Part shown: positions 11,221 through 24,800 of the stretch, in pieces | How the letters are laid out: each line of letters starts with the position of its first letter | How positions within the stretch are numbered: position 1 is the stretch's first letter | DNA from: Anseranas semipalmata | Lineage: Eukaryota > Chordata > Aves > Anseriformes > Anseranatidae | Assembly: GCA_013399115.1 (NCBI GenBank) | Contig: VXAA01000927.1 | Span: 264,228-328,227, forward strand | Reading direction: 5' to 3' | Length of the DNA stretch: 64,000 nt | Notes under the pieces: model-generated | What the model was told of the DNA's origin: nothing | Seen by the model: only the letters and a program-made list of their open reading frames with translations | Databases searched by the model: none | Made by a program: the position numbers and the translations under genes

Positions 11221-14200
11221 TGTACTTTGAGTTTTGGGATTAAATATACCTAAATGCTAAAGGTCAACGTTAGGTGTAATTTCTTGTTGTCAAGAGAAAT
11301 AAAGGGGGAATATGTTGCTGTGCAGCTTAGTGTGGCGTTGCTGTGCTCCCCCTGATCCTGAGGAGTGAACCCATGTGGTAGAGTCATGAGCCATAAATAT
11401 TGTATTTTCACCCAATCCATCTTCTCCCTTCCAATCCCAAAAGACAGTTGTAAACATTAAGTGGAAGAGGGGATTCATGTTCCTCTCAAGGTTTAAGGTT
11501 GGGAAGTTTTGTGCTTAGACCTTCCATAGCTTTTTGGTCTCTGCCAGAAACTGAACGTCTCTGAAGATTGTACAGCATCTCCTTTTCTTCGCTGTGCTTT
11601 GGATTTGTCCTTACTGCAGTGGGTGGTATTGCTTGCAGGACTGGGCACCTACTAGCAGCTCTTTAAATGTTAGGTATATTTATAAAAGAACACAACATAG
11701 CCACTGGAGGATCCATCCTCTTGGCTTGCTCTCCTTTGGAAGGACGTGTAATTGCCCTCCTGTCAGGTTGCCAGTGGTGATGCAGGGGGATGCAAACAGC
11801 TCTAGATCCATAGCTTGCTTATTGTCAGCATCTCCCTAGGTAGGGCTTTAGCTAGGTGCCACCTGGCACGGCGTCTGTGTTGGGGCCGAGCCCGTAAGGG
11901 TCTGGCTGCACAGCTCTGCTGTCACTGCCCAGGCTAAAAAGATTGCCGCTGCCTGTTGTCTGCTTTTAGTGTTCTTGGCACCACGAGCAAGCGTGCGGCT
12001 TTCATCTTCACCCCTAGAGTTGAGTGTGGTTTTGCAAAAGACGTGGGTAGGAGATGAGACTCTGTATAATGCTGGGGAATGGTGGGACATAATCCTCGTT
12101 TTTCATTTATATAGGCAGGTAGAGTAACTTCAGCAATAGTGCAAATGCTCTTTAGCAATGGGGGTTGCGTTATTTTTACTATAGAAATTTTCTGCTCTTC
12201 CCTTAGTCCAAAGGAGGAATGGAGTACGAATATGCAAAGCCAAAAATAACCCTGCTGTTCTAAAGCCTTGACATATGGGATCTGGTATGCAACTGGGATG
12301 GCTTGTGCCTGTGCAGCTAACCTTTTTCAGACTCTGAGCAAGTGAGAGCTCCTCTGAGGCAGGTTTTGTATCGGCCTACGTAACGTAAGCTTTAATGTAG
12401 GGACAAGAATGGAAGAGGAGGGGTGTCCCTGCTAGCTGTGGTGTAAAGAATATCTACAAATATTTGAGCTGTGATGCTGTTATTGCAGAAAGCTGGAATG
12501 AGGCTTTTTGTTCTGTTCTGTTTTTCTCCAAAATAACAAAGCAACAACTACAACAAACACAAGAAAAGCGTAACATTGAGACCTGTCCCACTATTATTGT
12601 CAAGTCTTGGTGTTGCAAAGGCATACAATTTGAGAAGACAGAACTTAGCAGTGGTTTCCTTAGTATTTTCTTAGTTACCCCTATGTTGGATACTCAGACT
12701 ATGGTGTGCTTTAATGGACCTTTGATATAAAATATTTGGCGTCTTCTTGGTTAACTGCTAGTGTAGTAGGCAGGTTCCTTGTTTTATCTATTTGTATATA
12801 GTTAAGTAACAGTTACCTTCCTTCATGCATTTTGTTTCAGTAGCTCTGCATGAAGAGGTTACCGGGATGCAAAGAATTAATACTGTGCTATTGAATTAAA
12901 ATCAAAACGGGATGCAGGTGGTTCTGAAGTCCATTTGAATCTTTTAATTGACAGCAGTGACCTGTGGAACCAATCCGAGATGAATTAGAGCAGCCTCATG
13001 GAAAATTTTCTGTGTGTTAAGCAAGCGTTCTTTACAGGATGGTAGGTGCTCCTTTCAGTTTGTCTTACAGTCTCAGTTTAGGTGGGTTTTAGTCTTTGCT
13101 TTGTAAATAAACCATCTTGTAGCAGGTTTGGCTAAAAATGTATGGAAACCTTTACTTTCTGGCAAAGGTCGTGACAAAAAGAGCTGCCTCTGTGTGTGTG
13201 TGTATCTATATAAATGAAACACTGAGGATTGCAACAATTAAACACTCTAAGTGATTGTCTAGGTCATAAGATTTCATTGAAATAACAGGACTACGCCTTT
13301 CAAAAAGTCTACTCGCATATACAAGTGTCTACACCACTGGCTTCTCAAGCATTAAATATATTTTTTAATTGACTTGCTAATGCTATGTATAAAGTAAGCA
13401 TTTTTAGCTGAAGATGAAACATTACGATGGAAGCTGATGTTTTAAAGATTGGGAAGACTGCAGTGCTCTGAAGTCAGTTTATACGAGCAAAAGGTGTTGA
13501 TCTGTGAGGATGATACAACGCTTTAGAGCAGAGCTCCTCCATTCTCACAGAAAAACTTAATATTGCCCACCACCGCCAAAAAAGCCCTCCAAATTCAGAT
13601 AAGTAACACAGCTTAGAGGGAATGTGAGGAGCCAGTGCTTTGGGGTCTGTAGATTATTAGTTTTTAAATCCAAGTGAATTTCTAAGTGGGCTTTCAGTGC
13701 TACACTGCAAGAAATACTGTGACAGGAAGAGAAGCCCTGTTAGGGTAAGTTGATGTAGCAAGTTTCTCTGGTTTTACAGCATTCACTTCTCCTTTTATTC
13801 TGAGTTATTCCAGTACATTTAATCTAGACATGGCAATTAAGCTAGTACTTATTATTCAAATGCAAAGTGATGTAAATATGCAGAAAGTGTGCTGCTTTAT
13901 ACCAGCATGCCTGGGCAGGAGAGTGACGCCCAAAGATCAAACTGGCAGACCAGTTAGAACTGACTTTTAACACTCTTCTAATTCAGTGCAGCACAACTTG
14001 GCAGCATACTGTACCTGGAAGTGTGCTGAAGGTTCATTGCTTTGCTCTCAATTCCTAGGAAATGAATTAAACTCAAATGGGGTGTAACTATTTGTTGGAC
14101 TCCAGCGACATTGAGTGTGTTTTGGATTACAGGAGCAAGAAGCTTTGGTTGAGAGCTGCAGACAGCTGCAAGGAAAGGTGGAAGCTTTGAAACTGAGTAG

Positions 14201-14479
14201 GATCAAACCCAGCAGTAGTCTCAAAGAGAAATTTAGTCTTAGGAAAGCTAGCTGAGGAGATCTTGTTGAGTGAGAGTTGCCTATATCAGGTGTGAGGCAC
14301 CTACTTCCTTAAGGAGGGCCAGAGACGACTTCTGGCTGTGCCCTCAGTCACATTCGCCGCTTCTCCTCCAGTTTGCAGCATTGCACTTTGCCGCCTTCAC
14401 CCTGCCAGCTTTCCCCAAGCTGCTCAGAACCATCTCATATCAAATCCATTAATGGCACCACAGCGTGGGGCTCCTTCGC

Positions 14480-14700
14480 CCCACTGTGGTCATCCTGCGC
14501 CTGCGGGTTCTGCGTCCCTCCCGGTGCCAGCTCACCCACGCCCTGTCCCAGGGCTCCAATGGGGGCGGAGGGGAGCGAGCGCGGGGCGGCCGGGCAGTTC
14601 TTGGCACCTTGGGCATGGGCAGTGCAAAGCAGCTGGCAGGGAGCGGGGGCAGACAGAGGAATACAGGTGGGACTTCGCATGCTCTGCCCCGAATGTAGTC
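14480..14700 (+). promoter_or_regulatory. GC-rich patch in intron 1, candidate alternative promoter
   Basis: A roughly 200-bp block stands out from its AT-rich surroundings. About eleven CpGs fall within some 130 bases, and G-runs at about 14550-14590 could form a four-stranded structure. The block ends near CAG followed by GTGGGA (donor at 14667), a fair splice donor. A noncoding first exon here spliced to exon 2 would produce a TMCC3 form starting at Met32. No transcript evidence is available, so this is a candidate only. Open frames on both strands through this block have no recognisable protein content. Confidence 0.25.
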
Positions 14701-17477
14701 ATTCCCGCTCCCACCCCCCTCTGTAGGGGGGCTGTCTGAGTGCTGTAGGTGCTGTAGGTGAAACACAGAATTCCACTGGCAGTAAATTTTGAAAGTACTG
14801 GCCAGGAGCCTTTTGAATCCACCCTTTGATATTTGTGCTGCGTGTGGACACTGAATTACCAGCCTCTTACCTAAGTCTAGAAGATACATGAATTCAAATC
14901 TGAAAATGATAGTAAACAGGAAAGGACAGGAGAAATGCTTCTTGCTGTTGGGAGTGGGGCACACATAACCAAAGCAAAGGAAGAAAAGGTAATAAAATAC
15001 CATTTGTTAGTGTGAGGGTGACTAAATACAATAGAAAAGTTAAATAAGAAATGCGTATTGCTCCGGAGATGGAGCTTTTTGTTAAGGCATTTTGTTACAA
15101 GAAAGCTTTGCTAAATGTCAGCTTTTGGAACCCTTTCTTCTCTTGCCTGCATCAATTCTACTGTTTACCAATAACGTTCTGACGCATTGTGTTACGAAGA
15201 GGATGCATCCTGCATTACCCGCCTTTGGATTCTCTTTGGTCTGGTAAAATAAACTTGACAGCACTTCTTGAATGATGTATCTGGCTTTTTTGTTTGTCTG
15301 TTTGTACTTAAATCGCTCAGAAGAATCTGCGATGTGTTGAAGAAAGTGTGACAAATGTGGATTTGGCTAGAATCATGCTAAAAATGTATTCCAAAGGTCA
15401 GATGTAATTTTCTTGTTTCCCTTCTTGACACCACACATGGTTATAAAATAAAATGCTTCGGTACTTGTTATTGCTCCAGTTAGCAATGTATGTGCACAAT
15501 ATGTGCGTGTGTGGCTCTTACTATGTTAGGAATCTGTTTTACTAGAGGTTTTGGCAGGAATAACACAATTCTGTGTCATGGTTGTCCCTGGTATTTATTG
15601 CCAGATCTGCAAGGTATCTCTCCACCTCCTCAGAGGGTTTCTGATTTTTTTCCCCTCCTTTCCTACTATGCCCATAAAAAGGGGCTATCTTTGTTCGGTT
15701 TTTCTCTATTTCTTAAGGAAAAAATCTGGCTACGTTTTGTCACCTGTAACCATTCTTTCTTTGGAGCAAGTCCCACAGTTTCAGTTTTGATGAACAAAGG
15801 AAGAATGACAGCCTGCTCCTAAGACTCTATCTTTAACTCTTATCTTAGGAGTCTCCTTTAAAGCCAGTTGTAAATGGCAGCAGACTGATTTGGTTGCTGC
15901 CAGGCTCCTGTTGTGCTAAAATGGGTCCAGAAGGCTCACAGTGAGTTTGCCGTACTCCTGGGTTGTCTTCCTGCACAGCTTTTCATGAAGGTGTCTGCAG
16001 CAGCACCCTTTCCTCACCCACGAATTCATGCAAGGGGTGCCCCTCAGGCCCTTCTGAATTACAGCGTCGTCACAAGCAGCTGTGGCCAGCCCTGACGAGG
16101 GTCTGTGACCTGCACATGTGCCTTCTGTCCCGTGCAAGGGGACCACGTCTGGCAGACTTGTGCCAGAGGCATGGGAGGGCTGGGGGATGCAGGAGAGTGA
16201 AAGCATTTCTTAACAAGATCTGAGGAAGATTTAAGAAAAGGAGAAGAGTGAAAATAGGGAGAAGGTCTTTGACAATCAGTGAGAGTTTCTTCTCTGCTTG
16301 CCAGTAGGTATATCTAAGAAATTCTGAGGCTGTCCTTGTTGACACCTGCACATCTTGTTCCCAGAAATTGGGTGGGTGTAGGCCTACGTAATTTGTCGTG
16401 AAGAGTACCAGGGAGCATTACTGTTTTTAAGAGCTAGATGCTTACTGCTGCTAGTAAAGGATGTGTGCTGTTATCAGGTTATTCTGTTGTCTTTCCAGTG
16501 TTAACTCCCATGGTCTTCTCTCTCTTTAGACCACAGATAGATCCTATTAAGCAAATCTCTTTGATATCTATGAAACCAGCTTCCTTTGGATTCTACCTGA
16601 GGGGCACGATTGTGTCTTGCAATATAAACTTAATGTAGAAAAAAGACGCATCTTTCTTTGCGCTTGTTTTTTGCCTCCAAGGAAGACTTTTTTCTTTCTT
16701 AATTTTATTTTTTAAATATACCAAGGAACTCGAAGGTCTTGGATTGCAGGTAAATATTCAGCAGGATGAATAAGAAGTGAACTGACAAAGCTTGATCTGA
16801 AAGTGATCAAGTGGCATCTCTAGTGACATCTTATTCATAAAACTTGGTATCAAGCCTTTGTTTGTGATTTGTTGGTGCAAGGGGCTATGATATCCACCTT
16901 CTTTTAGATTTAGGAAGCTGGGCTTTGAGGATTGAGTGCAGTAGTTTACAAATTGTTCTTTCACAAAATGTTTTGACCTGTGTTGCCACTTTTAGGTGGG
17001 ATTTCTCATTTACTAATGAACACGTACGTTTCACTGAAGCATACATGTAAACTGCTCTTTAATTTCGAAGAAGTACTCTTGCAATGAAGTTACACCTACC
17101 CGTGGTATTTAGAAACAAATAGCCAAGCCCTTGTTTCTGTTATTCTTGTTCTGACTTGAGACAGCCAATTAGAATAATCTTTGTGTGCTTTGTGCCATTA
17201 TGTGGTGTGGCAGCTAATGTCAGAGAAGGTTGAACTTCAGTGATTTGCCCGAAGATAATCTGTGTTTTGAAATGAAGTCTAGAGCAGTGGTGACAACATT
17301 AGCCTAAGGCTCTGCAGACATGGGTTCAGCATACTGTGGCAGCTCGCAGCCCTTTTGTAACGCCGGGAGTTGCTTCACCTCTCCAAAGATGATATGATTT
17401 CTCCCCGCACGCACAGAGTATAACTGCTGTGAAGGATGCATATTTTGGAGTCACTAGCCACCTGGATGGGTATGTAT

Positions 17478-17556
17478 AAAAAAAAAAGGGGGAGGGGGGG
17501 AGCAACTAAACAACAAAAGCAAATGAAACCTAACAATTTTTTTTTTTTCTTTTTTT
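17478..17556. repeat. A-run and G-rich tract followed by T-run
   Basis: Ten A and a G-rich purine stretch (17478-17500) are followed about 35 bases later by a nearly pure T tract (17537-17556). The two could pair into a weak hairpin. Simple-sequence DNA in intron 1. Confidence 0.8.
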
Positions 17557-18978
17557 GACACGAAGAATATGTAACACATGCACCTTCCTGCTTTCCACAT
17601 CAGGCAGACTTTAAGGATACTGTCTGTCATAGGTGGCTCTTCCCCCAGAACTGCATAAGCCTTGCGTGCCTTTGAAATTGTCCGTCTGCTCATAAGCCAG
17701 TTGTGTGGGGCACTTCTGTAGCTGAGAGGCCCGGCTCCTGTGGGTGATCTGTCTGATCTCTGTTGATTTGGTAGAAGCTTGAACTAAGTCACATAAAGCT
17801 GGGCATCGTAAGACGGTGTAGGTTAAATCCCCTTGAAACAGCTGTGTGGCAGGAGATATTGCAGGCACTGCGGAAAAGATGCAAATGTCACCGTTTTTCA
17901 TGTATTACAGAACGGGTGTATGTACCGAATATCCAGGCATCTGTGCCAGATCAGCTTGACTCCTGAGCGGGGCAGTTGTTAAGGTTCTTTTGTTAGGCGG
18001 ACAAGCAAAAAGTTTTTCTGGCGCTCTCTCTTGCACAGTGCATTCTTAATAATTCTGAATCTTCATTTCACTTCTGCGTAATTGTACTGTTTTAGGAAAA
18101 CTCCCCCTCCCCAGTCTCTATGCTTTGCCAGCTTTACCATTAGGCATAGAAACTATTGGTCTCTGGTTGCTCAGACATTTGGCAGTACAGGATGTTACCT
18201 TTCCTTTTCCCCTCCTCTCTCTGTTTTGGCTCAATTATGATTATTATAGAGTGCTCCGGTTGCGAGTACTGTACAGAAATGCCTGATTTTCCTCCACATA
18301 GGTAAGCCAGCATTAAATTGTGGATGGACTGCTTTTTTACAGAGGAGAAAAGGTGAAAGAATACCAGTGTGTGACTGGGAAAGAGGCAGAGGAATCTTAG
18401 TTTAACTTCTTGGTACTGCAAGAAAGTAAAAGATTGCTTCTGTAAGTTTGTAGGGCTCTTACTACTTCTGGCAGCAGCACGTGCCTCTGATAATGTCAGG
18501 TTTGGCATTTTGGTAGTGGTGCATTAAGTTGGAATTAGATGGGTACTGACTTCCACCTGTCTTCTTGTGGAGGACTTGAGGCTGCAGGCAAATGAGAGAC
18601 TACCAGGGCATTGCCATCACCTGTGTCCTACTCGTGAGTTAATCGGCAGCAATACTGGGTAATGTCAGTACTGCAGGGTTAGGCCTTCTGCAGAAGCTGT
18701 TTGTGAGAATGTCATTGATGACAGTGGGCGGGTATGAACTCCTAGCACATCAGGAAGCAGTCAAAAGGAGACAAACTTTTAGTGATGGGAACTGGGAGGA
18801 CACAGCCACAGCGGAAAGTATTTGTATTGCCTTGTTATAGGTGTTGCTGATGCAAAACAAATAAAAAATAAAATCAGCAAGATAGGCATCCCAAGGTTCA
18901 GAAATTCAGAACCTGATTTAAACAGAAATTTCTGTAGGAGTTTTTAAAAAGTGACATTGGAAAGTCTGGGTGAACACT

Positions 18979-18998
18979 TGTGTGTGTGTGTGTGTGTG
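18979..18998. repeat. (TG)10 microsatellite
   Basis: Ten uninterrupted TG units in intron 1. Shorter TG arrays also occur at about 13190-13204 in intron 1 and 48181-48196 in intron 2. Confidence 0.95.
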
Positions 18999-21822
18999 TA
19001 TGCAGGACTAGTATGGGTTTGAAATAATTTTTTTCACAGTAAAATTTTTCTGTTGATTTAAGGAGTTCACCTCAGCCTTGCCTAACCTACAGCAAAAGTT
19101 ATAACGGTAGGATACGGTGCTTATTCCTCATCTGGCTGTCAGACAGAGCTCAGTCTCCTGTAACCTTTTGGGCAGGTTCTGCCTATCAAAATGAATCTTC
19201 CCGGAGTGGCATACCTCTAATCTAGTTTCCTAAGGCTAGGATATAAAGATGTATGGCAGCTGAGCATATGCAGCAAGTCTTCCCAACTCGGCAAGAAGCG
19301 CTGTGTGGCGAGTTTGCAACGTCACTGTTGGACGTTGTTCACGTGAGGCTGCTGCACGCCCGGCCCCTGGCAAGTTTTAGGGCTGCCGTGTTCGTTCCGT
19401 CAGGTGGCTCTGGCTGAAGAGGAGCCTGTGCAGCGCAGTGGCGGGGGCACGAGGACACACAAGGCTGAAGTCTGAGGTGGAAACTGTCTGAGCTCTGCTG
19501 TTCTACTGAGGGACGTATAGGGTTTATAACCTATTGCACTGCCGGAGGTCCAAAATAGAGGCTGCCTGATAAAATACCTAACTTCACTTGCACAAACCCT
19601 GGCCTTCAGAGGAAGTATGATGCTGGGTCCTAATTCCTTTGAAACTTGTAGTTTTTATGATGATCTGCTAATTTCCTCTGTTCCAATGCTCAGAGTAAGA
19701 ATGCATTAGTTCCCCATGTAAGTGCTTCTTCAGCAGCATCTGAATTCCCCAAACTGCAATGTCTTCTTTTCAGAATGTGCCCCGTAATCTTCAGTATGTA
19801 ATTGCTTTTGCTATTCCTGAATAGACCTTTTCATTTTGAAGAGAATGGGGTAAAGGATGGAGATGGGGAGGGAAGAGGAGCTTTCTGCACTTCATCTACA
19901 GCACTGTGGCTCATATTGGTGTTTGTGAGTTAAGGAAATTTGGGTCTGATGCTCGTTGCTCTTCAGGTGTGACTGTGTAGATGATCACTGGCTTGTGACC
20001 ATGACTGACAGTATGTCGGGAGTTGCAGCACCGGTCCCTGTTCCTGCAGACATGTACCTTATCTTGTCATTTTCCCTCACCTTTTCTTTCTCTAGCAATG
20101 AGAAGACAAAGGTTGTTCATGCTTATACCATTTCTACAGGTGCTGATTGAATTAACTTGTACTGAAGTTGTTAATATGGAAACTGAATTCTTAAATGAGA
20201 ACTTGGGTTAGAATATGCATTTTTAAAAGTGGAGAAAAAAAAAATACACGCATAAAACAGAACTGTCATGCTACTTTCTGTTTTTTTAAGGTATTTGTGA
20301 CTGATGTTTAGAAAAATAAAGGGCTACAGTTAATTTGTGGGCTGCCCAATAAGCTAGCTTTGCAGTGTCACACAGCTAAATTCATTTTATTACTGTCCCT
20401 TGCAAATTGCAATAGACTCTTAATGTCTATTTTTAAGAAGAAGCTTTTGTCTCTGATTACATCCAGTGTAGCTTGCTAATTTTAGGGGTGTGAACTCCTC
20501 ATGGTTTAGCGAGACAAAGTTTTAATAGCTATGTCTGAATGCTTGGTTAAAATTTATCACTGTATGTCTCTGTGGGGCCAAATATGTTGCTTATGATGTT
20601 GCTGTTTTGGTAACTAACAGGCTGATTGAGTGATAAAGATATGCTTTTATTAAAGTTGGGGTAGTGGAATGGGAAGAAATTTTCATTCCAAGATGATTTT
20701 GAAGAGTCACGTGTCTTAATAAACTGAGTCATCGCACCAGTGTGTTTTAACGCTAGAGTTAGAATTAGCACGAAGGTACTGCATTTGAACTGAGCTTTTG
20801 AAATTTCCATCTTAGTGGCGGTGAACTTGCCGTGTATTCTGCTAGCAAATGCGCAAAGCGATATCTTTGTTTTCTGTAGTAATTATTCTTTGCCACATTT
20901 GGGGAAGCTTTGATTGTAGCAGCGTAGTGCCTGGTACCACCCAGTGCTGTGATTAACATACTAGGAAGATTCAGTTCTAACTGCTCCAGGACTTCTGTAA
21001 GCAAGCTGCGTCATTCTCTGAAGCGTTTTTTCCTCCTGGGGCAGACAGGTCTATCTGTTGTCATTATCTTTGCAATAGCAATAAGATTTAGGAGACAGTC
21101 ATGTTAACAAAGGTACAAAGTGTCCTCAGTTCAGCAGCTCATTTCCAAACACAGAAAGCCTCAGCATTGTCACAGCGGATGTGCTTGCTCTTCTGCAAGT
21201 TGAGTGCTCAGAAGTATTCCTTAGGCTAACGCTACGCTCAGCTTTCATCTGCCTAAGTCTTGTATTGTTTACTCAGCCCTTTAGTCATTTTGAAAAGAGA
21301 CAATGACTAAAGATGATGTTCATGCATTATTTGAAATTGTAAGTATATGTTGTATATTCTGAAACATTCCTGCACACCTTTTTTTTTCATGAGCAAACAA
21401 TTTTGACAATGTGGAAAATATTGCAGTGTTGTGATATTTGAACTTCCCAGAAGATGCACTTCTATTTTTAACCTCCTTATTGGGAATTATGTCAAGTCAT
21501 CCCCCTGTTCCCACCAAAGTAATGGGCTGACTCTTTACTGTATAAAGCTCCTTTCTGGCAAGGTGTGCTGTTCATGCAACATAGCACTCTCGAGACAACT
21601 TTTGTTTGTTTATTTAATTGGACTCACAACTGCATATTCTCAGTATGCTAGATATTACTCTTGCAGGTGCCAAATGAAGCTTTCAAATTGCTAGACATTA
21701 AGTAAAAATGACCAGTTTGCACCAAATACCTATTTATAGTAGTCTGTGTTTTGTGGGAGAGAAGAAAAGAGGACAAGGACATAATTGCCATAAAATATAC
21801 CAGTGTGTATTTTATATTGTAC

Positions 21823-21842
21823 ATACATACACATGTATGTAT
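21823..21842. repeat. Perfect short inverted repeat, 9-bp arms
   Basis: ATACATACA and its exact reverse complement flank a 2-base centre inside a longer CATA/TATG-rich tract up to about 21870. This is probably a by-product of the simple repeat rather than a protein-binding site. Confidence 0.75.
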
Positions 21843-24800
21843 AAACATACGTATGAATGTATATTTTATATATTTCATGTATTTAACCTTTCTTTTCCTT
21901 TTAGAAAAATGAGAACAAGCAGAACTGAAGGATAAATACTGTCTTTACCTCAGAAAATCGGGCTGGTCTTTGCCTCCAGTGTTCTGTTTGTGAAAACATA
22001 TTTGTAAGATTTGACCATGGAAAATGCATGGAATATATATATATTTTTAAGGTACTAGTAGAAATTGGACCTATATTTCATACCAGTTCCTGCAGTTATC
22101 CATCTCTGAGAACTTGTGTAGAAATTCTACCTTATCAACTTCGTTATGAAAAGAAGCTGAGAGAGTAGGAGTGAGGGCTGTGGAGATTAGGAAGCTGCTG
22201 TTAACCATTCCTCTGCAATCCAAATTTACCACAAAGAAAGAGAGTTTTATTGCTGTCACCTCAGGGCACATGCACTTTCAGGATTTAATGGCCAGTGTGA
22301 ATTATAATAGCAATGTGTATTAATTATTTTTAAAACGTTAGTATTTCTGTGGCTAACTGTGCCTACTCTTGCATGTGACACCATGACTTTAGCCACAAAT
22401 CTCATCAGCTGAGCTGCCCATGGTGGTTGTAGTGCCAACAATACTTGTGTTTGGTAACAAAGAACCTGTGCTTTCACATCAGCATAGATTTTTCACAACA
22501 CTAAACAAAACCCAGAAATCCTCTAAACAGCTCCAAAAGATTCTCACATTACACCTCCAAATCCTGTCCAGTGATGTATGAAATTGTTGCATCTTTTTTC
22601 GGATATTTTAGGCTTTTTTTTCCACTCTGAGGAGTGCAGATTTCCTATCACCTCCTATACTAACCTTTCTCTTCTCTTCCCTCTGCATCCATCTCATCTT
22701 AGACTAATGCATTTAATGCTCTTTGGTCTCGTTAGGTTTCATCTCTCATGGATACATTTAAATTGTTTATTAAGAGACTCAGATACTTGTTCCCACAGCA
22801 TTTTATTTCTTAATCCCTTGGAACTAGAAACAGTATATTCTACCATGTAAATAAAAAGAGAATAGGTAAATCCCCCAGGGAGGATTAACTGGGAATGAGA
22901 TTAGCCTGTTTAGGTATGTGCATAGCATTCAAATGGTTAACTTTGTCCTGGGTGTTCAGCAAGACACTCCTGTTCAATGTAAGGATTGAGGCAGCAAGTG
23001 TGTGGAAATGAGAGGCACTTGTAATGCAGGTGAAAGTAAAACACAGAGAACTTCAGCGTTGGTCTTTGTGCTGCAGAGAGAACTGTAAGCAGTCAGCAGG
23101 GCTAAGCTCCTCCAGGAGAACTGCAAGCGTGGGACCTCTTTGTGGAAGAGAGAGGAATATTGCCAGTAAATAAAACCCTTAGTATAACCTGAGTGACATG
23201 GAGGGTTTGAAAACAGATGGATCCCTGAGCAGGTTTTCAAGGAGAGAGTAATTAAAGGCTTAGTTGAAGGCTTGGAGGTGAATAGAAGATGAAATAAATT
23301 TAACTTTTAGTTTAACCAATGGTGGATCCTGCTAGTTAACGTGGTCTGTTATCTTAGCAGAGGTGAATACCGTGTCTGCTGAGTTCCCTTTGCTTAGAGT
23401 ATGAGTGCAGCCCTGAGCCAAACAATTGTGGTGCCCCATGACAAACAGTATGTGAAGCTGGAGATTTCACAAGGGAGAGGGGAATAAAAGAGAGATGGGG
23501 TTAGAGATGGTTAATAGTCTTGCAAAGCATCTGGTATAATTCCCCTTTAAGCAAAGAGAGGAAGTTTGTACCATTAAATGAGCTGTCATTTAATGTATGT
23601 CATCCTGCACTTGTGCACCAGTAACAAGGAGGAGTGCTTGAAATCAAGCTGGGTGTAGAAGAGAAAGACCTAACCGTGAGTAAAGCTAGGCCAGGAATTG
23701 AGACAAAAATTCATCCATGGGAATAATGATGTTTGGAAATTACTTTCCTAACTCAAGCAGGGAAAAATACATAACTTCTTTTGAAAGGAAGCCTGATAAG
23801 TTTATGAATGTAACTTCTCAATGTTAGGAGCCAGGAAATTCTTTTAAGTCCTTTGTTTCCGTGCTGGAAATAATTTTTACTTATTTCCTGAGGCTTTTGC
23901 ATTATTCAGATCTGTTGAAGTGAGTGTATTCTGCCCATTACATTTGACTTGGCTTCAGCCAAATTTGACAGGAGACTAGAAGCTTCAAAGGTACTGAGCA
24001 CAGATACCTTGTGAAAGTAATTTTTGTCTCCTCACCAGGTACTTATCTATTCTTTTAGGGAGTGAAAGTCGGAGACAATTTGTCCATTCTCCACATGCTG
24101 GCATGCTCTCTGCTCAGTAGGTAGATTTAAGATTATCCACAGAACATGCCCTCTTGCCCACGTGCCAGGCCAGAAAGTTTATGGTAGGGACACTAACAAA
24201 GTTGGAGCTATTATAAATGACAACTGAGGACACAGGAGGAAGCAGAAAATACTCTGTAGACTTTTAGGGACATAAGGGAATCTGAAGGTGTTGAGGTGTG
24301 GGGAGGAGATCTGGGAAGATATTGCAGGTGCTGTTGCTGTAGGAGATGAGCCTAGGGCCCATGTGTTACCATATTTCCTTGTTTTTGCTGAGCTAATGCT
24401 TCCGCAGGGTTGTGGGGCTTATACAGAGACTGTCCCTGCTGCTGCTTCTCCACCAATGTGAACGTGTCCAGGGGAATGCAGCAGTTGTTCCATGCTGCTA
24501 TGCACGCTGAACAAAGGCTCGGATCTCTAAGAGGCAGTGGATGAGTTCGCCTTGTGGAACACTTTCAAAAATTCGTTGTGGTAGAGAACTGTCAGGTCCC
24601 CCATCGCGCACGCTTATATTTGCCAGTTAAAATGAAATTACTGGGTTAGGCTGCTTAGTTAGCCGTGCAATCTGTTCAGTGATAGGTAAGCCTTAATTTT
24701 GCTTAAGCATTAAACTAGAATGCATTCACTGTAGCGCTCTGTTAGCTGCTGGTCTTGGTTCCTTCCAGGTGCGTTGGGAAAGGTGCACCCGGAGCTGGCA

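Noticed and set aside
14449..15003. 184-residue minus-strand open frame in intron 1
   Set aside because: Its composition changes with the underlying GC-rich patch, there is no recognisable motif, and frames of this length are expected a few times in 64 kb.
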